This document shows, piece by piece, positions 1 through 8,582 of a stretch of 64,000 nucleotides of DNA. This stretch comes from Butyrivibrio sp. INlla16 (GTDB taxonomy: Bacteria > Bacillota > Clostridia > Lachnospirales > Lachnospiraceae). Positions within the stretch are counted from its first letter, which is position 1; every line of letters begins with the position of its first letter. A program made the position numbers and the translations under genes. The DNA is taken from assembly GCF_900104155.1 (NCBI RefSeq), contig NZ_FMYB01000017.1, forward strand, positions 27,826-91,825, given 5' to 3'. Below the pieces are notes generated by a model. That model saw only the letters and a program-made list of their open reading frames with translations, ran no database searches and was not told the origin of the DNA.

Positions 1-1194
1 GTTGATATCGTTGATGAGACCACTGATTCTCAGGGATATGTATGGTACAGAATTTACATTAACGATACTGAATTCGGATATGTAAGAAGTGACCTGGTTT
101 CCAAGGAAGGAGCTACACCGAGCACAGATGCGGCAACTTCAACAGCAGCTCAGCCTGAGACACAGGTTACAGCTGTAGATGCACAGACAGCTACAATTAC
201 TGTTGCTAGTGCAAATGTCAGAAGCGGAGCAGGTACAGGATACAGCTCAGTAGGAACAGTTAAGAACGGCGATGCAGTTACCGTAACCGGTGAGGCTACA
301 GGAACTGACAATAATAAATGGTACCAGATACAGTTTGGAACCAGCGGAAGAACAGGTTTTGTTCGTTCAGACCTTCTTCAGATAGGTGCTCCGGCAGCAG
401 CTGACGGAGGCGAGGCAGCTCCCGCAGATGGTGAGCAGCCGGCAGAGGGCGAAGCAGCACCTGAGGGTGCAGAAGCAGCTCCCGTAGAGGGAGAACAGCC
501 TGTAGAGCAGCCCGCAGCAGAGCCTGCAGTTGTAGGAAACGGCGAGTTTTCACTTGCATATAAGGATGACGGAACAGGCACCGAAGTTTGGTACCTCTAT
601 GATAATGTTGAAGGAACACAGGTTAAGCTTAGCGACCTTCTTGATTATGCTAAGGCAGGACAGCAGTCCAAGGCACTTGAAGCACAGGTTAAGAAGCTTA
701 AGGGTGCCCTTATCGGTATGGCAATTGTAATTGCTATTCTGGTTCTCGGAGTTCTTCTTCTCATCTACAAGCTTCGTGATTACATGTACTACGAAGATGA
801 AGAAGATGAGGGAACAGCTCAGAAGAAGCACAAGTATGACGATATTCCGTCCCAGAAACCTGCTAAGAAGTTCTTTGAAAGAAGTGAGACAGATCGCGGC
901 AGCAACGGCAGAACAGTAGCTGACAGCAAGAGAACAGTAAGCCCTTCAGCTCCCAGAAAGAGCGCACCTATGGGTTCCGCAGCTTCTCTTCTTACACCCG
1001 ACAGACCGTCAGGAAGAACGGCTTCTGAAGTAAAACCGGAGCGTCCCGCACCTTCACGTGAGCGTGCAGAACAACCCAAACCGGGACAGACCATCACACC
1101 TAATAATAAGGGTAGAGGCTCGCGTAACTTCCTTCTTGATGATGAGGATTTCGAGTTTGAATTCCTGGATCTGGATGATGATGACAAATCCTAA
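1..1194 (+). CDS. SH3b-domain single-pass membrane protein, C-terminal part
   Basis: The reading frame is open from base 1, so the start lies upstream of the window. The first ~35 residues are the tail of one bacterial SH3 (SH3b) repeat (WYRIYINDTEFGYVRSDLV). A second SH3b repeat follows at about residues 60-130 (ANVRSGAGTGY at its start, GFVRSDLL at its end). Next come a Pro/Ala/Glu-rich linker (~130-180), a short globular stretch, a coiled-coil-like segment and one transmembrane helix near residues 240-258. The remaining ~135 residues are charged and end in a strongly acidic, aromatic tail (DEDFEFEFLDLDDDD). SH3b repeats usually bind peptidoglycan, so an extracellular wall-binding part with a cytoplasmic tail is inferred. 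The biological role is unknown. A strong terminator follows directly. Confidence 0.8.
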   Translation, partial: VDIVDETTDSQGYVWYRIYINDTEFGYVRSDLVSKEGATPSTDAATSTAAQPETQVTAVDAQTATITVASANVRSGAGTGYSSVGTVKNGDAVTVTGEATGTDNNKWYQIQFGTSGRTGFVRSDLLQIGAPAAADGGEAAPADGEQPAEGEAAPEGAEAAPVEGEQPVEQPAAEPAVVGNGEFSLAYKDDGTGTEVWYLYDNVEGTQVKLSDLLDYAKAGQQSKALEAQVKKLKGALIGMAIVIAILVLGVLLLIYKLRDYMYYEDEEDEGTAQKKHKYDDIPSQKPAKKFFERSETDRGSNGRTVADSKRTVSPSAPRKSAPMGSAASLLTPDRPSGRTASEVKPERPAPSRERAEQPKPGQTITPNNKGRGSRNFLLDDEDFEFEFLDLDDDDKS

Positions 1195-1232
1195 ATACTT
1201 AACGAGGTACTAATTACACGAAGTATTCTTTT

Positions 1233-1260
1233 ACCGCACGGCGCGCCGTGCGGTTTTTTA
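1233..1260 (+). terminator. Rho-independent terminator
   Basis: A perfect 20-bp palindrome, CCGCACGGCG/CGCCGTGCGG at 1234-1253, is followed by a run of T. It closes the transcript of the SH3b membrane protein. Confidence 0.92.
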
Positions 1261-1262
1261 TA

Positions 1263-1290
1263 TTGACTTTAAATCCCTCTTTGTTATACT
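1263..1290 (+). promoter_or_regulatory. Sigma-A-type promoter for the GntR gene
   Basis: TTGACT at 1263-1268 and TATACT at 1285-1290 are separated by 16 bp. They lie about 30 bp before the GntR start, between a terminator and a good ribosome-binding site. Confidence 0.65.
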
Positions 1291-1317
1291 AGATGTATCA
1301 CAGAAAAGGAGGCGAAA

Positions 1318-1686
1318 ATGGTAATTCAGATTGATTTTAACAGTGATGAAGCGATATATGTACAGCTGTGCAATCAGATTATTATGGGAATTGCCACGTC
1401 TCAGTTCAGGGAGGGTGAGCAGCTCCCCAGTGTGAGACAGCTTGCTGAGATGATTGGTATAAATATGCATACCGTCAATAAGGCGTATTCCATATTGCAG
1501 CAGGAGGGATTCGTCAAGATTGACAGGAGAAGAGGTGCCATCATTGCAATCGACTTGAACAAGCTCGAGGCACTGGATGAGGCGCATGACATGCTAAGCG
1601 TCGTTCTGGCGAGGGCCATGTGCAAGGGCGTCACCAGGAATGAGATTCACGAGCTCGTTGACAGCATCTACGAGCAGTATGAGTGA
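1318..1686 (+). CDS. GntR-family transcriptional regulator, YtrA type
   Basis: A 122-residue protein made almost only of the GntR winged helix. It opens with the IDFNSDEAIYVQLCNQI stretch typical of the family and has the recognition region LPSVRQLAEMIGINMHTVNKAY at about residues 38-60. The short C-terminal tail is helical, with no FadR- or UTRA-type ligand domain, which places it in the small YtrA subfamily. Those regulators usually repress adjacent ABC transporter operons, but none follows here: the next gene, 104 bp on, is clpC. The start is supported by AAAGGAGGCG just upstream and by a promoter at 1263-1290. The target is unknown. It could control clpC in place of the usual CtsR, which is conjecture. 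Confidence 0.9.
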   Translation: MVIQIDFNSDEAIYVQLCNQIIMGIATSQFREGEQLPSVRQLAEMIGINMHTVNKAYSILQQEGFVKIDRRRGAIIAIDLNKLEALDEAHDMLSVVLARAMCKGVTRNEIHELVDSIYEQYE

Positions 1687-1790
1687 TGAATATCTCATCA
1701 AACAATTCTAAGAAAAAATACTTGAACAGGTTACCCACGGGACATTTTTTCATAAGAGAACCCTGATACAGGTAACAGGAAGGAGTTTAC

Positions 1791-4277
1791 TTGAATAAAG
1801 AATATACAGAGAAGGCCCAGGAAGCGCTTAAGCTCGCAAGGAAGACAGCGAGAACCTTAAAGCTCAACTATGTGGGTACCGAGCATCTTCTCATAGGACT
1901 TATAAAAACCGGAGGCTGTGTGGCTTCCAGAATCCTTATCGATAACGGCATCAATGAAGATAAGATGATGGACATCATAAGGGACCTGATCGTTGAGGGC
2001 GGCAATCTGACGCTTCTTGATAAGGAGGGCTTTTCCCCCAGAGCCGAGAATGTTCTGGAGGAGGCCGAGAGACAGGCGGACAGATTCCATGCAGATAGAA
2101 TCGGTACAGAGCACATCCTTCTCGCACTTATTAAGGAAGGCGAGAATGTTGCGGTGCGCCTTATCGGCACCATGAATGTGTCTATCCAGAAGATATATGC
2201 GGAGACGCTGGCAGCAATGGGTGAGGACGCCAATCTGGTAAAAGAAGACCTCGGAAGGAAAAACAATTCCAAGAAAAAGGCCTCAACTCTTGAGCAGTAC
2301 AGCCGCGATCTTACAGCACTAGCAGCAGATAACAAGCTTGATCCCATCATCGGAAGAAATAATGAGATTCAGCGCGTGATCCAGATACTCAGCCGCAGAA
2401 CCAAGAACAATCCCTGCCTTATCGGTGAGCCCGGTGTAGGAAAAACGGCGGTGGTTGAGGGACTTGCCCAGAGAATTGTGGCAGGAGATGTTCCCTTTAC
2501 AGTACAGAATAAGCGTCTTCTGACACTGGATCTTTCAGGAATGATCGCAGGTTCAAAGTACAGAGGAGAATTCGAGGAGAGAATCAAGAGAGTTATTCGC
2601 GAAGTTATCGATGACGGCAACATCATCCTTTTTGTTGACGAGATGCATACACTTATCGGTGCGGGTGGTGCTGAGGGTGCTATCGACGCATCCAATATCT
2701 TAAAGCCTTCACTTGCGAGAGGCGAGATCCAGATGATCGGTGCGACCACCATCACTGAGTACCGCAAGTATGTGGAGAAGGATGCCGCTCTTGAGAGACG
2801 TTTCCAGCCCGTAAACGTCGAGGAGCCCGACAGAGACGAATCTCTTGCAATCCTCAACGGAATTGTGGGCAAGTACGAGGAGCATCATCATGTGAAAATT
2901 ACACCTGAAGCAATTCAGGCAGCGGTTGATCTCAGCAGCCGTTACATAAATGACAGAAACCTTCCGGATAAGGCCATCGACCTTATAGATGAGGCATCTT
3001 CCGCAGTAAGGCTTCGCTTAACCGGAGCGCCTTCGGGTATCCGTGAGATGGAGCAGCAGATTAGGGAGATGGATTCTGAGATTGAGAATCTTCTGGCGAA
3101 AGAGGATTTCGCAGGTGCCGGAGAAGTGCATCGCAAACAGGAAGCCCTTATCAAGAAGTACAACCGTAAGAAGAACGCTGAGAATAAGAGAGAGAAGGAT
3201 TCCGACTACATCGTTACCGAGAATGACATCGCGGAAGTTGTTGCTATGTGGACCAAGATTCCGGTTAAGAAGATTGCGGAGAAGGAATCCGAGAGACTCC
3301 TCAAGCTTGAGAAAATCCTTCACGAGAGAGTCATCGGCCAGGAGGACGCAGTTGTTGCGGTTTCCAAGGCAATCAGAAGAGGCAGGGTAGGCCTTCAGGA
3401 TCCCAACAGACCTATAGGTTCCTTCCTTTTCCTGGGACCCACCGGTGTAGGTAAGACAGAGCTGTCAAAGGCTCTTGCAGAGGCAATGTTCGGCGACGAG
3501 AACGCTCTTATAAGAGTTGATATGTCGGAGTACATGGAAGGTCATTCCGTATCCAAGATGATCGGTTCACCTCCGGGATATGTGGGTTATGACGAGGGCG
3601 GCCAGCTTTCAGAGAAGGTCAGACGCCATCCCTATTCCGTAATCCTCTTTGATGAGATAGAAAAGGCACACCCTGACATCTTCAATGTGCTGCTGCAGGT
3701 GCTTGACGACGGACATATAACTGACGCTAAGGGACGCAAGGTGAGCTTCAAGAATACGATCCTTATCATGACTTCAAACGTCGGAGCCCAGAGAATCGTT
3801 GAGCCCAAGAGACTTGGTTTTGACACCGCTTCCGATGAGAAGAAGGATTATGAAAACATGAAGAGCGGGGTTATGGAGGAGGTTAAACGACTTTTCAAAC
3901 CCGAGTTCATAAACCGTATCGATGAGATCATGGTATTCCATCCTCTCAACGAGAAGGAAATGATGGAAATCGTTACCCTGCTTAGCAAGAATCTCTCCAA
4001 GAGATGTAAGGACCAGCTTGGCATCGACCTTGTGATGTCACAGGCTGTAAAACAGTTCCTTGTAAAGAAGTACTCAGATTCCAAGATGGGTGCGAGACCT
4101 CTTAAGAGAGCTATTCAGTCCGTTATTGAGGACGCGATGGCAGAGGAGCTTTTGAAGGGCAAGATTAAGCGCGACAGCAAGGTTACGATCGGCCTTAAGG
4201 ATGAAAAGGTAGTATTTACGCAGAAGGATGCGGAGAAGCCCGCGGCTAAGAAAACTGTCTCCAAGAAAACCAAATGA
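1791..4277 (+). CDS. clpC: ATP-dependent Clp protease ATPase subunit ClpC
   Basis: An 828-residue class I Clp/Hsp100 unfoldase that feeds substrates to ClpP. Two Clp_N repeats occupy ~1-145. The first AAA module has Walker A GEPGVGKTAVVEG near residue 210 and Walker B ILFVDEMHTLIG. A UVR-like coiled segment (EDFAGAGEVHRKQ) sits near 440. The second AAA module has Walker A GPTGVGKTELSKAL and Walker B VILFDEIEKAHPD. An LGF tripeptide (KRLGF) near 670 matches the ClpP-docking loop, and a Lys-rich tail ends the protein. The start is TTG at 1791 behind AGGAAGGAG. In many Firmicutes clpC follows ctsR-mcsA-mcsB; here none of these is adjacent and I see no CtsR heptad operator in 1687-1790. That gap does hold the inverted pair GTTACC (1730) / GGTAAC (1771). 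A MecA-like adaptor is encoded at 55814. Confidence 0.96.
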   Translation: MNKEYTEKAQEALKLARKTARTLKLNYVGTEHLLIGLIKTGGCVASRILIDNGINEDKMMDIIRDLIVEGGNLTLLDKEGFSPRAENVLEEAERQADRFHADRIGTEHILLALIKEGENVAVRLIGTMNVSIQKIYAETLAAMGEDANLVKEDLGRKNNSKKKASTLEQYSRDLTALAADNKLDPIIGRNNEIQRVIQILSRRTKNNPCLIGEPGVGKTAVVEGLAQRIVAGDVPFTVQNKRLLTLDLSGMIAGSKYRGEFEERIKRVIREVIDDGNIILFVDEMHTLIGAGGAEGAIDASNILKPSLARGEIQMIGATTITEYRKYVEKDAALERRFQPVNVEEPDRDESLAILNGIVGKYEEHHHVKITPEAIQAAVDLSSRYINDRNLPDKAIDLIDEASSAVRLRLTGAPSGIREMEQQIREMDSEIENLLAKEDFAGAGEVHRKQEALIKKYNRKKNAENKREKDSDYIVTENDIAEVVAMWTKIPVKKIAEKESERLLKLEKILHERVIGQEDAVVAVSKAIRRGRVGLQDPNRPIGSFLFLGPTGVGKTELSKALAEAMFGDENALIRVDMSEYMEGHSVSKMIGSPPGYVGYDEGGQLSEKVRRHPYSVILFDEIEKAHPDIFNVLLQVLDDGHITDAKGRKVSFKNTILIMTSNVGAQRIVEPKRLGFDTASDEKKDYENMKSGVMEEVKRLFKPEFINRIDEIMVFHPLNEKEMMEIVTLLSKNLSKRCKDQLGIDLVMSQAVKQFLVKKYSDSKMGARPLKRAIQSVIEDAMAEELLKGKIKRDSKVTIGLKDEKVVFTQKDAEKPAAKKTVSKKTK

Positions 4278-4415
4278 TTCATAAATATTTAATATAATTA
4301 TTGATTCGGATGCTTTATAATTATATCAGTAAAAACATTTTGTACTATTACAAAGGACGTCAGCAGTTCCTCAAATGCCGCTGATGCCCGGAGTAATCAA
4401 AACAGGAGGTAGAAA

Positions 4416-4823
4416 ATGGCTGTCGTAGAGCAGTTGCTGAGGACGGAAGCTGATGGAACCTTCAGCTTTGGTAATTATGAGTTGCCGGAGAAGAAAAAGC
4501 TCGACAATTTCGAGTATGAGGGCAATATTTTAAAGGTTAAGACCTTCAAGGACATTACCAAGCTTGAGCAGAATGAGATGTTCCTATATGAATCAGTTCC
4601 GGGGACAACGGTTACACACTTCAAGGAAAAGGAGGACGGTGTTTCTTTTGAGGTTGAAGGACCGGGAGATGCACAGATAACAGTCGGACTGGAGGAGAAT
4701 ACTGATTACCACATTCTTGTGGACGGTAAAAATATCGGACCGATGCAAACAGGAGTAGGAGGCAAGCTGAGCTTCAGTGTTCCGCTTGGAAACGCTTCAT
4801 CAAAAGTAGAAATTCATAAATAA
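4416..4823 (+). CDS. Conserved small protein of unknown function
   Basis: A 135-residue protein with no signal peptide or membrane helix. It is preceded by AACAGGAGGTAG, an excellent ribosome-binding site, and followed by a terminator, so it forms its own transcription unit after clpC. The sequence alternates short beta-strand-like segments with charged turns (NYELPEKKKLDNFEYEGNIL; GVSFEVEGPGDAQITVGLEE) and ends in a repeated beta pattern (NIGPMQTGVGGKLSFSVPLG). This suggests an all-beta, possibly carbohydrate- or peptide-binding fold. I do not recognise the family with certainty. Similar short proteins in this bacterial group are sometimes labelled endosialidase-like; nothing here shows a catalytic site, so I do not adopt that name. 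Confidence 0.8.
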   Translation: MAVVEQLLRTEADGTFSFGNYELPEKKKLDNFEYEGNILKVKTFKDITKLEQNEMFLYESVPGTTVTHFKEKEDGVSFEVEGPGDAQITVGLEENTDYHILVDGKNIGPMQTGVGGKLSFSVPLGNASSKVEIHK

Positions 4824-4828
4824 AATAT

Positions 4829-4858
4829 GAAAGAGGGCTGCAGATGCGGCCCTCTTTA
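4829..4858 (+). terminator. Rho-independent terminator
   Basis: AAAGAGGGC and GCCCTCTTT arms flank a short loop and run into TTATATAT. It separates the small conserved gene from the DUF2752 gene. Confidence 0.85.
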
Positions 4859-4930
4859 TATATGATGCAAGATTGGTGTAGAATGAACACTATAATGTAT
4901 TTTAAACACTATGAAATATAAGGATATTAT

Positions 4931-5401
4931 ATGCCGAGAGAAAAAATGGCACTCATTAAAAATCGCATAAAAGAGGATATCCGGCATAATGGCCTTCCGA
5001 TATTGGTAATTGTGTTTGCATGGTTTGCGGTTACTTTGATTTTTCATCGTTTCTGCCCCATGGTGATTGTGACAGGCTTTCCGTGCCCCGGGTGCGGGAT
5101 GACGAGAGCTCTTATCAGTTTCATCACGCTCCATCCGATAAGGGCGATGCAGTATAATCCCTCGTATCCGTTTTGGATTGTGGTCCTGATAATCGGAGCT
5201 TATCAGCGATATGTTCAGGGGAAGAGTTTTAATTCTTTGAAATATCCGCTGATAATAGTTGGATGCATAACGATAGGTGTATATGTATGGCGGCTGACGC
5301 ATTCATTCCCCAGTACAGAGCCGATGGTTTATACTCACCAGAATGTGTTAGCATATATCTATCCCGAGTATGACAGACTGATATTATCGTTATTTAGATA
5401 A
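4931..5401 (+). CDS. DUF2752 family membrane protein
   Basis: A 156-residue protein with three predicted membrane segments (about 22-40, 75-92 and 108-124). The signature of the DUF2752 family, FPCPGCGMTRALIS, sits between the first two helices at about residues 53-66, followed by the usual HPIRAMQYNP stretch. The paired cysteines (CPGC) could bind metal or form a redox pair; the function of the family is not known. There is no strong ribosome-binding site before the ATG at 4931 (only AAGGATATT), so expression may be weak. The C-terminal 25 residues carry a hydrophilic segment and a final amphipathic helix. It stands alone, between a terminator and the repeat element upstream of radA. Confidence 0.85.
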   Translation: MPREKMALIKNRIKEDIRHNGLPILVIVFAWFAVTLIFHRFCPMVIVTGFPCPGCGMTRALISFITLHPIRAMQYNPSYPFWIVVLIIGAYQRYVQGKSFNSLKYPLIIVGCITIGVYVWRLTHSFPSTEPMVYTHQNVLAYIYPEYDRLILSLFR

Positions 5402-5441
5402 ACTATATTTAGTTATATGATAATTTAGCTACGGATTTAAA

Positions 5442-5690
5442 GAAAAAGTAAATAAAACACGATTTCCGGCATTTTGGTATACCTTTTAGGAGCTTTTTAC
5501 ATGGAATTTATCTTGAAAAGTAAATATGAAGTCGATTTTTCTACTTTGGTATCCCTGTTTTGAGAAATCATGGGTACCAAAGTCTCTAAAAATCCTTCTC
5601 ATTTACTTTTCTGTTAAAATCCATGCAAAACAGGTCCCAAATGTATACCAAAGTGCTGAAAAACCGCAAATATTTACTTTTTCTCAAAAA
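5442..5690. repeat. Four-unit palindromic repeat element before radA
   Basis: The 323-bp gap 5402-5724 holds no convincing gene but four copies of a ~71-bp unit. Two direct copies (cores AAAAGTAAATA at ~5445 and ~5516, TTTGGTAT at ~5474 and ~5545) are followed by two inverted copies (TACCAAAG at ~5575 and ~5647, ATTTACTTTT at ~5601 and ~5671). Spacings are 71, 71 and 72 bp. The unit can be summarised as AAAAGTAAAT - 5 nt - SGATTT - ~6 nt - YTTTGGTAT. The centre of symmetry is near 5563. The whole could fold into a long hairpin or act as a protein-binding array; radA starts 35 bp beyond it. Confidence 0.75.
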
Positions 5691-5724
5691 CACAAATTTA
5701 AAAGAAAAGGTAATGAAATAAATT

Positions 5725-7116
5725 ATGGCAACAAAGATTAAAACAGTGTTTTTCTGTCAGAGCTGCGGCTATGAGTCTGCAAAATGGATGGGACAGTGTC
5801 CCGGCTGTAAGGAGTGGAACAGCTTCGTTGAGGAGACAATAAAGCCCTCGGTGACAGGAAAAACATCCAAGAGAAACATAAGCGGTATTGCAGGAAGCGG
5901 CGAGGCGCAGAATAAGCCTATGAAGCTTTCGGAAATCACTCTTAATGAAGAGGACAGATTCGACACCCACATCGGTGAACTTAACAGAGTTCTCGGAGGA
6001 GGCCTGGTTAAGGGCTCTCTTACACTTGTGGGCGGCGATCCCGGAATCGGTAAATCAACCCTGCTTCTTCAGACGGCAAGGCTTCTTGCTGCTGATAAGA
6101 GAAAAGTTCTCTATATCTCAGGAGAGGAATCGCTCCAGCAGATTAAACTTCGTGCAAACAGAATAGGCGAATTTACAGACGACATGTCGCTGCTGTGTGA
6201 AACAGATCTTGGAACAATTGAGGAGACTATAAGAAGGCAGAATCCGGATGTCGTCATTATCGACTCAATTCAGACGATGTTCAATGAAAACGTGAGCTCT
6301 GCTCCCGGCAGTGTATCCCAGGTAAGGGAGTCAACGGCTGTTCTTATGCGTATTGCTAAGCAGCTTGGGGTCTCGATTTTCATTGTTGGACATGTGACAA
6401 AGGAAGGAACCGTGGCAGGTCCCAGAGTCCTCGAGCACATGGTGGATACAGTGCTCTACTTCGAGGGTGACAGACATGCCTCCTACAGAATCCTGAGAGC
6501 TGTGAAAAACCGTTTCGGTTCAACAAATGAGATCGGGGTATTTGAGATGAGGCAGGAGGGACTTGCGGAAGTCGAGAATCCTTCAGAGTTCATGCTGGAA
6601 GGAAAACCGGAAAACGCCAGCGGCTCAGTGGTTACCTGCTCCATCGAGGGCACAAGACCTATTCTCATAGAGATTCAGGCGCTGGTAAGCCACACCAATT
6701 TCAATTTCCCAAGGCGCCAGGCGAACGGAACCGATTACAACCGCGTGAACCTGCTTATGGCAGTTCTCGAAAAACGAGTGGGACTTGAACTCTCATCATA
6801 CGATTGCTATATAAACCTCGCAGGCGGAATGAAGCTCATTGAACCGGCCCTTGATCTTTCGATGTGCATGGCAATTGTGTCGAGCTTCCGCAACAGACCT
6901 ATCCCCGATGATGTGATTGCCTTCGGTGAAGTCGGACTCTCGGGAGAGGTGCGCTCGGTCAATATGCCCGACATCAGAGTATCAGAGGCTGCAAGACTGG
7001 GCTTTAAGACCTGCCTTGTTCCAAAGTCCGCAGAGGCAAAGCTTAAGAGCGCTTTCAAGGATATTAAGATCATCGGAGTTTCTTCAATTCAGGAAGCGGT
7101 TGGCATGATAAGGTGA
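5725..7116 (+). CDS. radA: DNA repair protein RadA (Sms)
   Basis: A 463-residue RecA-related branch-migration helicase acting in homologous recombination and repair. The N-terminal C4 zinc finger is complete (CQSCGYESAKWMGQCPGC, residues 10-27). The RecA-like core has Walker A GGDPGIGKST near 110, Walker B VVIIDSIQTM near 175, and the RadA-specific KNRFGSTNEIG motif near 257. The C-terminal third is the Lon-protease-like domain (NLAGGMKLIEPALDLSMCMAIVSSF) without proteolytic function, as expected. Length is normal for the family. The start ATG at 5725 has a weak AAAAGG ribosome-binding site. The gene is monocistronic and sits directly downstream of an unusual four-copy palindromic element that may carry its control region. 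Confidence 0.96.
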   Translation: MATKIKTVFFCQSCGYESAKWMGQCPGCKEWNSFVEETIKPSVTGKTSKRNISGIAGSGEAQNKPMKLSEITLNEEDRFDTHIGELNRVLGGGLVKGSLTLVGGDPGIGKSTLLLQTARLLAADKRKVLYISGEESLQQIKLRANRIGEFTDDMSLLCETDLGTIEETIRRQNPDVVIIDSIQTMFNENVSSAPGSVSQVRESTAVLMRIAKQLGVSIFIVGHVTKEGTVAGPRVLEHMVDTVLYFEGDRHASYRILRAVKNRFGSTNEIGVFEMRQEGLAEVENPSEFMLEGKPENASGSVVTCSIEGTRPILIEIQALVSHTNFNFPRRQANGTDYNRVNLLMAVLEKRVGLELSSYDCYINLAGGMKLIEPALDLSMCMAIVSSFRNRPIPDDVIAFGEVGLSGEVRSVNMPDIRVSEAARLGFKTCLVPKSAEAKLKSAFKDIKIIGVSSIQEAVGMIR

Positions 7117-7146
7117 TTCGTAAATCGCTGCCGGCCCAAATGGTAG

Positions 7147-7175
7147 TTGACATAATTACTTTAATACTGTAAAGT
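7147..7175 (+). promoter_or_regulatory. Probable promoter of the branched-chain amino-acid transporter operon
   Basis: TTGACA at 7147-7152 and TAAAGT at 7170-7175 have 17-bp spacing. About 90 nt of A/T-rich leader follow, including the symmetrical TGTATACA near 7193, before the strong GAGGAGGA ribosome-binding site of the first gene. Confidence 0.5.
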
Positions 7176-7266
7176 TTTAACTAATTACATTGTATACATG
7201 TATAAGCAACTATTAATTTGCGTAACATAGTATATGTAATATTCGTAAAAACGAGGAGGACAAATT

Positions 7267-8472
7267 ATGAAGAAGATGAAGAGTGTGATCAGTTTACTTG
7301 CAGCATCAGCACTTCTTGCAGGAACAATTGCAGGTTGCGGCGGCAATGCAGGCGGAAACACAGCATCTACAGGAGAGAGCACAGCTACTGAGAGTTCAGC
7401 AAGCGGAGCTACTTTTAAAATCGGTTCAATCGGACCTCTTACAGGTGGCGCTGCTGCATATGGTCTTGCTGTTGTTAACTCGGTAGAGCTTGCAGTAAAT
7501 GAGATCAACGCTAACGGTGGTATCAACGGCTATCAGGTTGAGATGAAGGGCGAGGACGACGAGCTTAACGCAGAGAAGTCCGTAAACGCTTATAACACAC
7601 TTAAGGACTGGGGTATGCAGTTCCTTGTTGGTTCAACAACAAGTGCTTGCTCACTCGCAGTTAGTGAGAACACACATGAGGACAACATGTTCCAGCTTAC
7701 ACCTTCAGCTTCAGCTGCTGACTGCGTAGCTTATGACAATGTTTTCCGTGTATGCTTCTCAGATCCTAACCAGGGTCTTGCTTCCGCACAGTACATCGGA
7801 AGCCACAAGCTTGCATCTAAGGTTGCCATCATCTACGACAGCTCAGATGTATATTCATCAGGTATCTATCAGACATTTGCACAGGAAGCTGTTAATCAGG
7901 GATTTGACGTAGTTTCTGCTGAGGCTTTCACAGCTGATTCCAAGACAGACTTCTCAGTTCAGCTTCAGAAGGCTAAGGACGCAGGCGCAGAGCTTCTGTT
8001 CCTTCCTATCTACTATACAGAGGCATCACTTATCCTTACACAGGCTAACACAATGGGATATGCTCCTATATTCTTCGGTGTAGACGGTATGGATGGTATC
8101 CTTACAGTTGAGAACTTCGATACATCACTTGCAGAAGGACTTATGCTTCTTACACCTTTCGCAGCTGATGCAACAGATGATCTCACAGTTAACTACGTTA
8201 AGAACTACAAGGAAAAATACGGCGAGACACCTAACCAGTTCGGAGCAGACGCTTACGATGCAGTTTACATCATTAAGCAGTGCCTTGAAGAGGCAGGTGC
8301 TACACCTGATATGAGTGTCAGCGATCTCTGCGAGGCTGTAAAGGGCAAGATTGTTACAATCACAGCTTCAGGTCTTACATCAGACACTATGACATGGGAT
8401 GCAAGCGGCGAGCCCAACAAGGAGCCTAAGGCTGTTGTTATTAAGGACGGCGCTTACGTTACAGCAGAATAA
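7267..8472 (+). CDS. Branched-chain amino-acid ABC transporter substrate-binding lipoprotein
   Basis: A 401-residue type I periplasmic-binding-fold lipoprotein that captures leucine, isoleucine, valine or a related ligand outside the cell. The signal peptide ends in the lipobox LAGTIAGC with the acylated Cys near residue 20, followed by a Ser/Thr/Gly-rich linker. The mature domain opens with FKIGSIGPLTGGAAAYG and continues with the LivJ pattern VELAVNEINANGGINGYQVEM and GSTTSACSLAVSE. It heads a five-gene transporter operon. Codons are strongly biased towards a few forms, as in highly expressed genes. Exact ligand specificity cannot be read from the sequence. Confidence 0.93.
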   Translation: MKKMKSVISLLAASALLAGTIAGCGGNAGGNTASTGESTATESSASGATFKIGSIGPLTGGAAAYGLAVVNSVELAVNEINANGGINGYQVEMKGEDDELNAEKSVNAYNTLKDWGMQFLVGSTTSACSLAVSENTHEDNMFQLTPSASAADCVAYDNVFRVCFSDPNQGLASAQYIGSHKLASKVAIIYDSSDVYSSGIYQTFAQEAVNQGFDVVSAEAFTADSKTDFSVQLQKAKDAGAELLFLPIYYTEASLILTQANTMGYAPIFFGVDGMDGILTVENFDTSLAEGLMLLTPFAADATDDLTVNYVKNYKEKYGETPNQFGADAYDAVYIIKQCLEEAGATPDMSVSDLCEAVKGKIVTITASGLTSDTMTWDASGEPNKEPKAVVIKDGAYVTAE

Positions 8473-8522
8473 TAGTGTTATAAAAGATTATTTTTTGATA
8501 TAATTTTCATATCGCGAGGTGG

Positions 8523-8550
8523 CGAGGAATGCTGTCAAAGGCATTCCTCG
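8523..8550 (+). promoter_or_regulatory. Intercistronic stem-loop between binding protein and permease genes
   Basis: A perfect 10-bp stem, CGAGGAATGC (8523-8532) and GCATTCCTCG (8541-8550), with an 8-nt loop. Only a short TT follows, so full termination is unlikely. In ABC operons such hairpins usually stabilise the upstream message or partly attenuate transcription, giving more binding protein than permease. Confidence 0.75.
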
Positions 8551-8582
8551 TTCCATATTTACAAATCTTTGTTGGAGGAAAT

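Noticed and set aside
1687..1790. CtsR operator upstream of clpC
   Set aside because: No GGTCAAA-type heptad repeats are present; only a GTTACC/GGTAAC inverted pair of unclear meaning.
5526..5741. A 71-codon frame before radA
   Set aside because: It lies within the palindromic repeat element, overlaps radA out of frame and has no ribosome-binding site.
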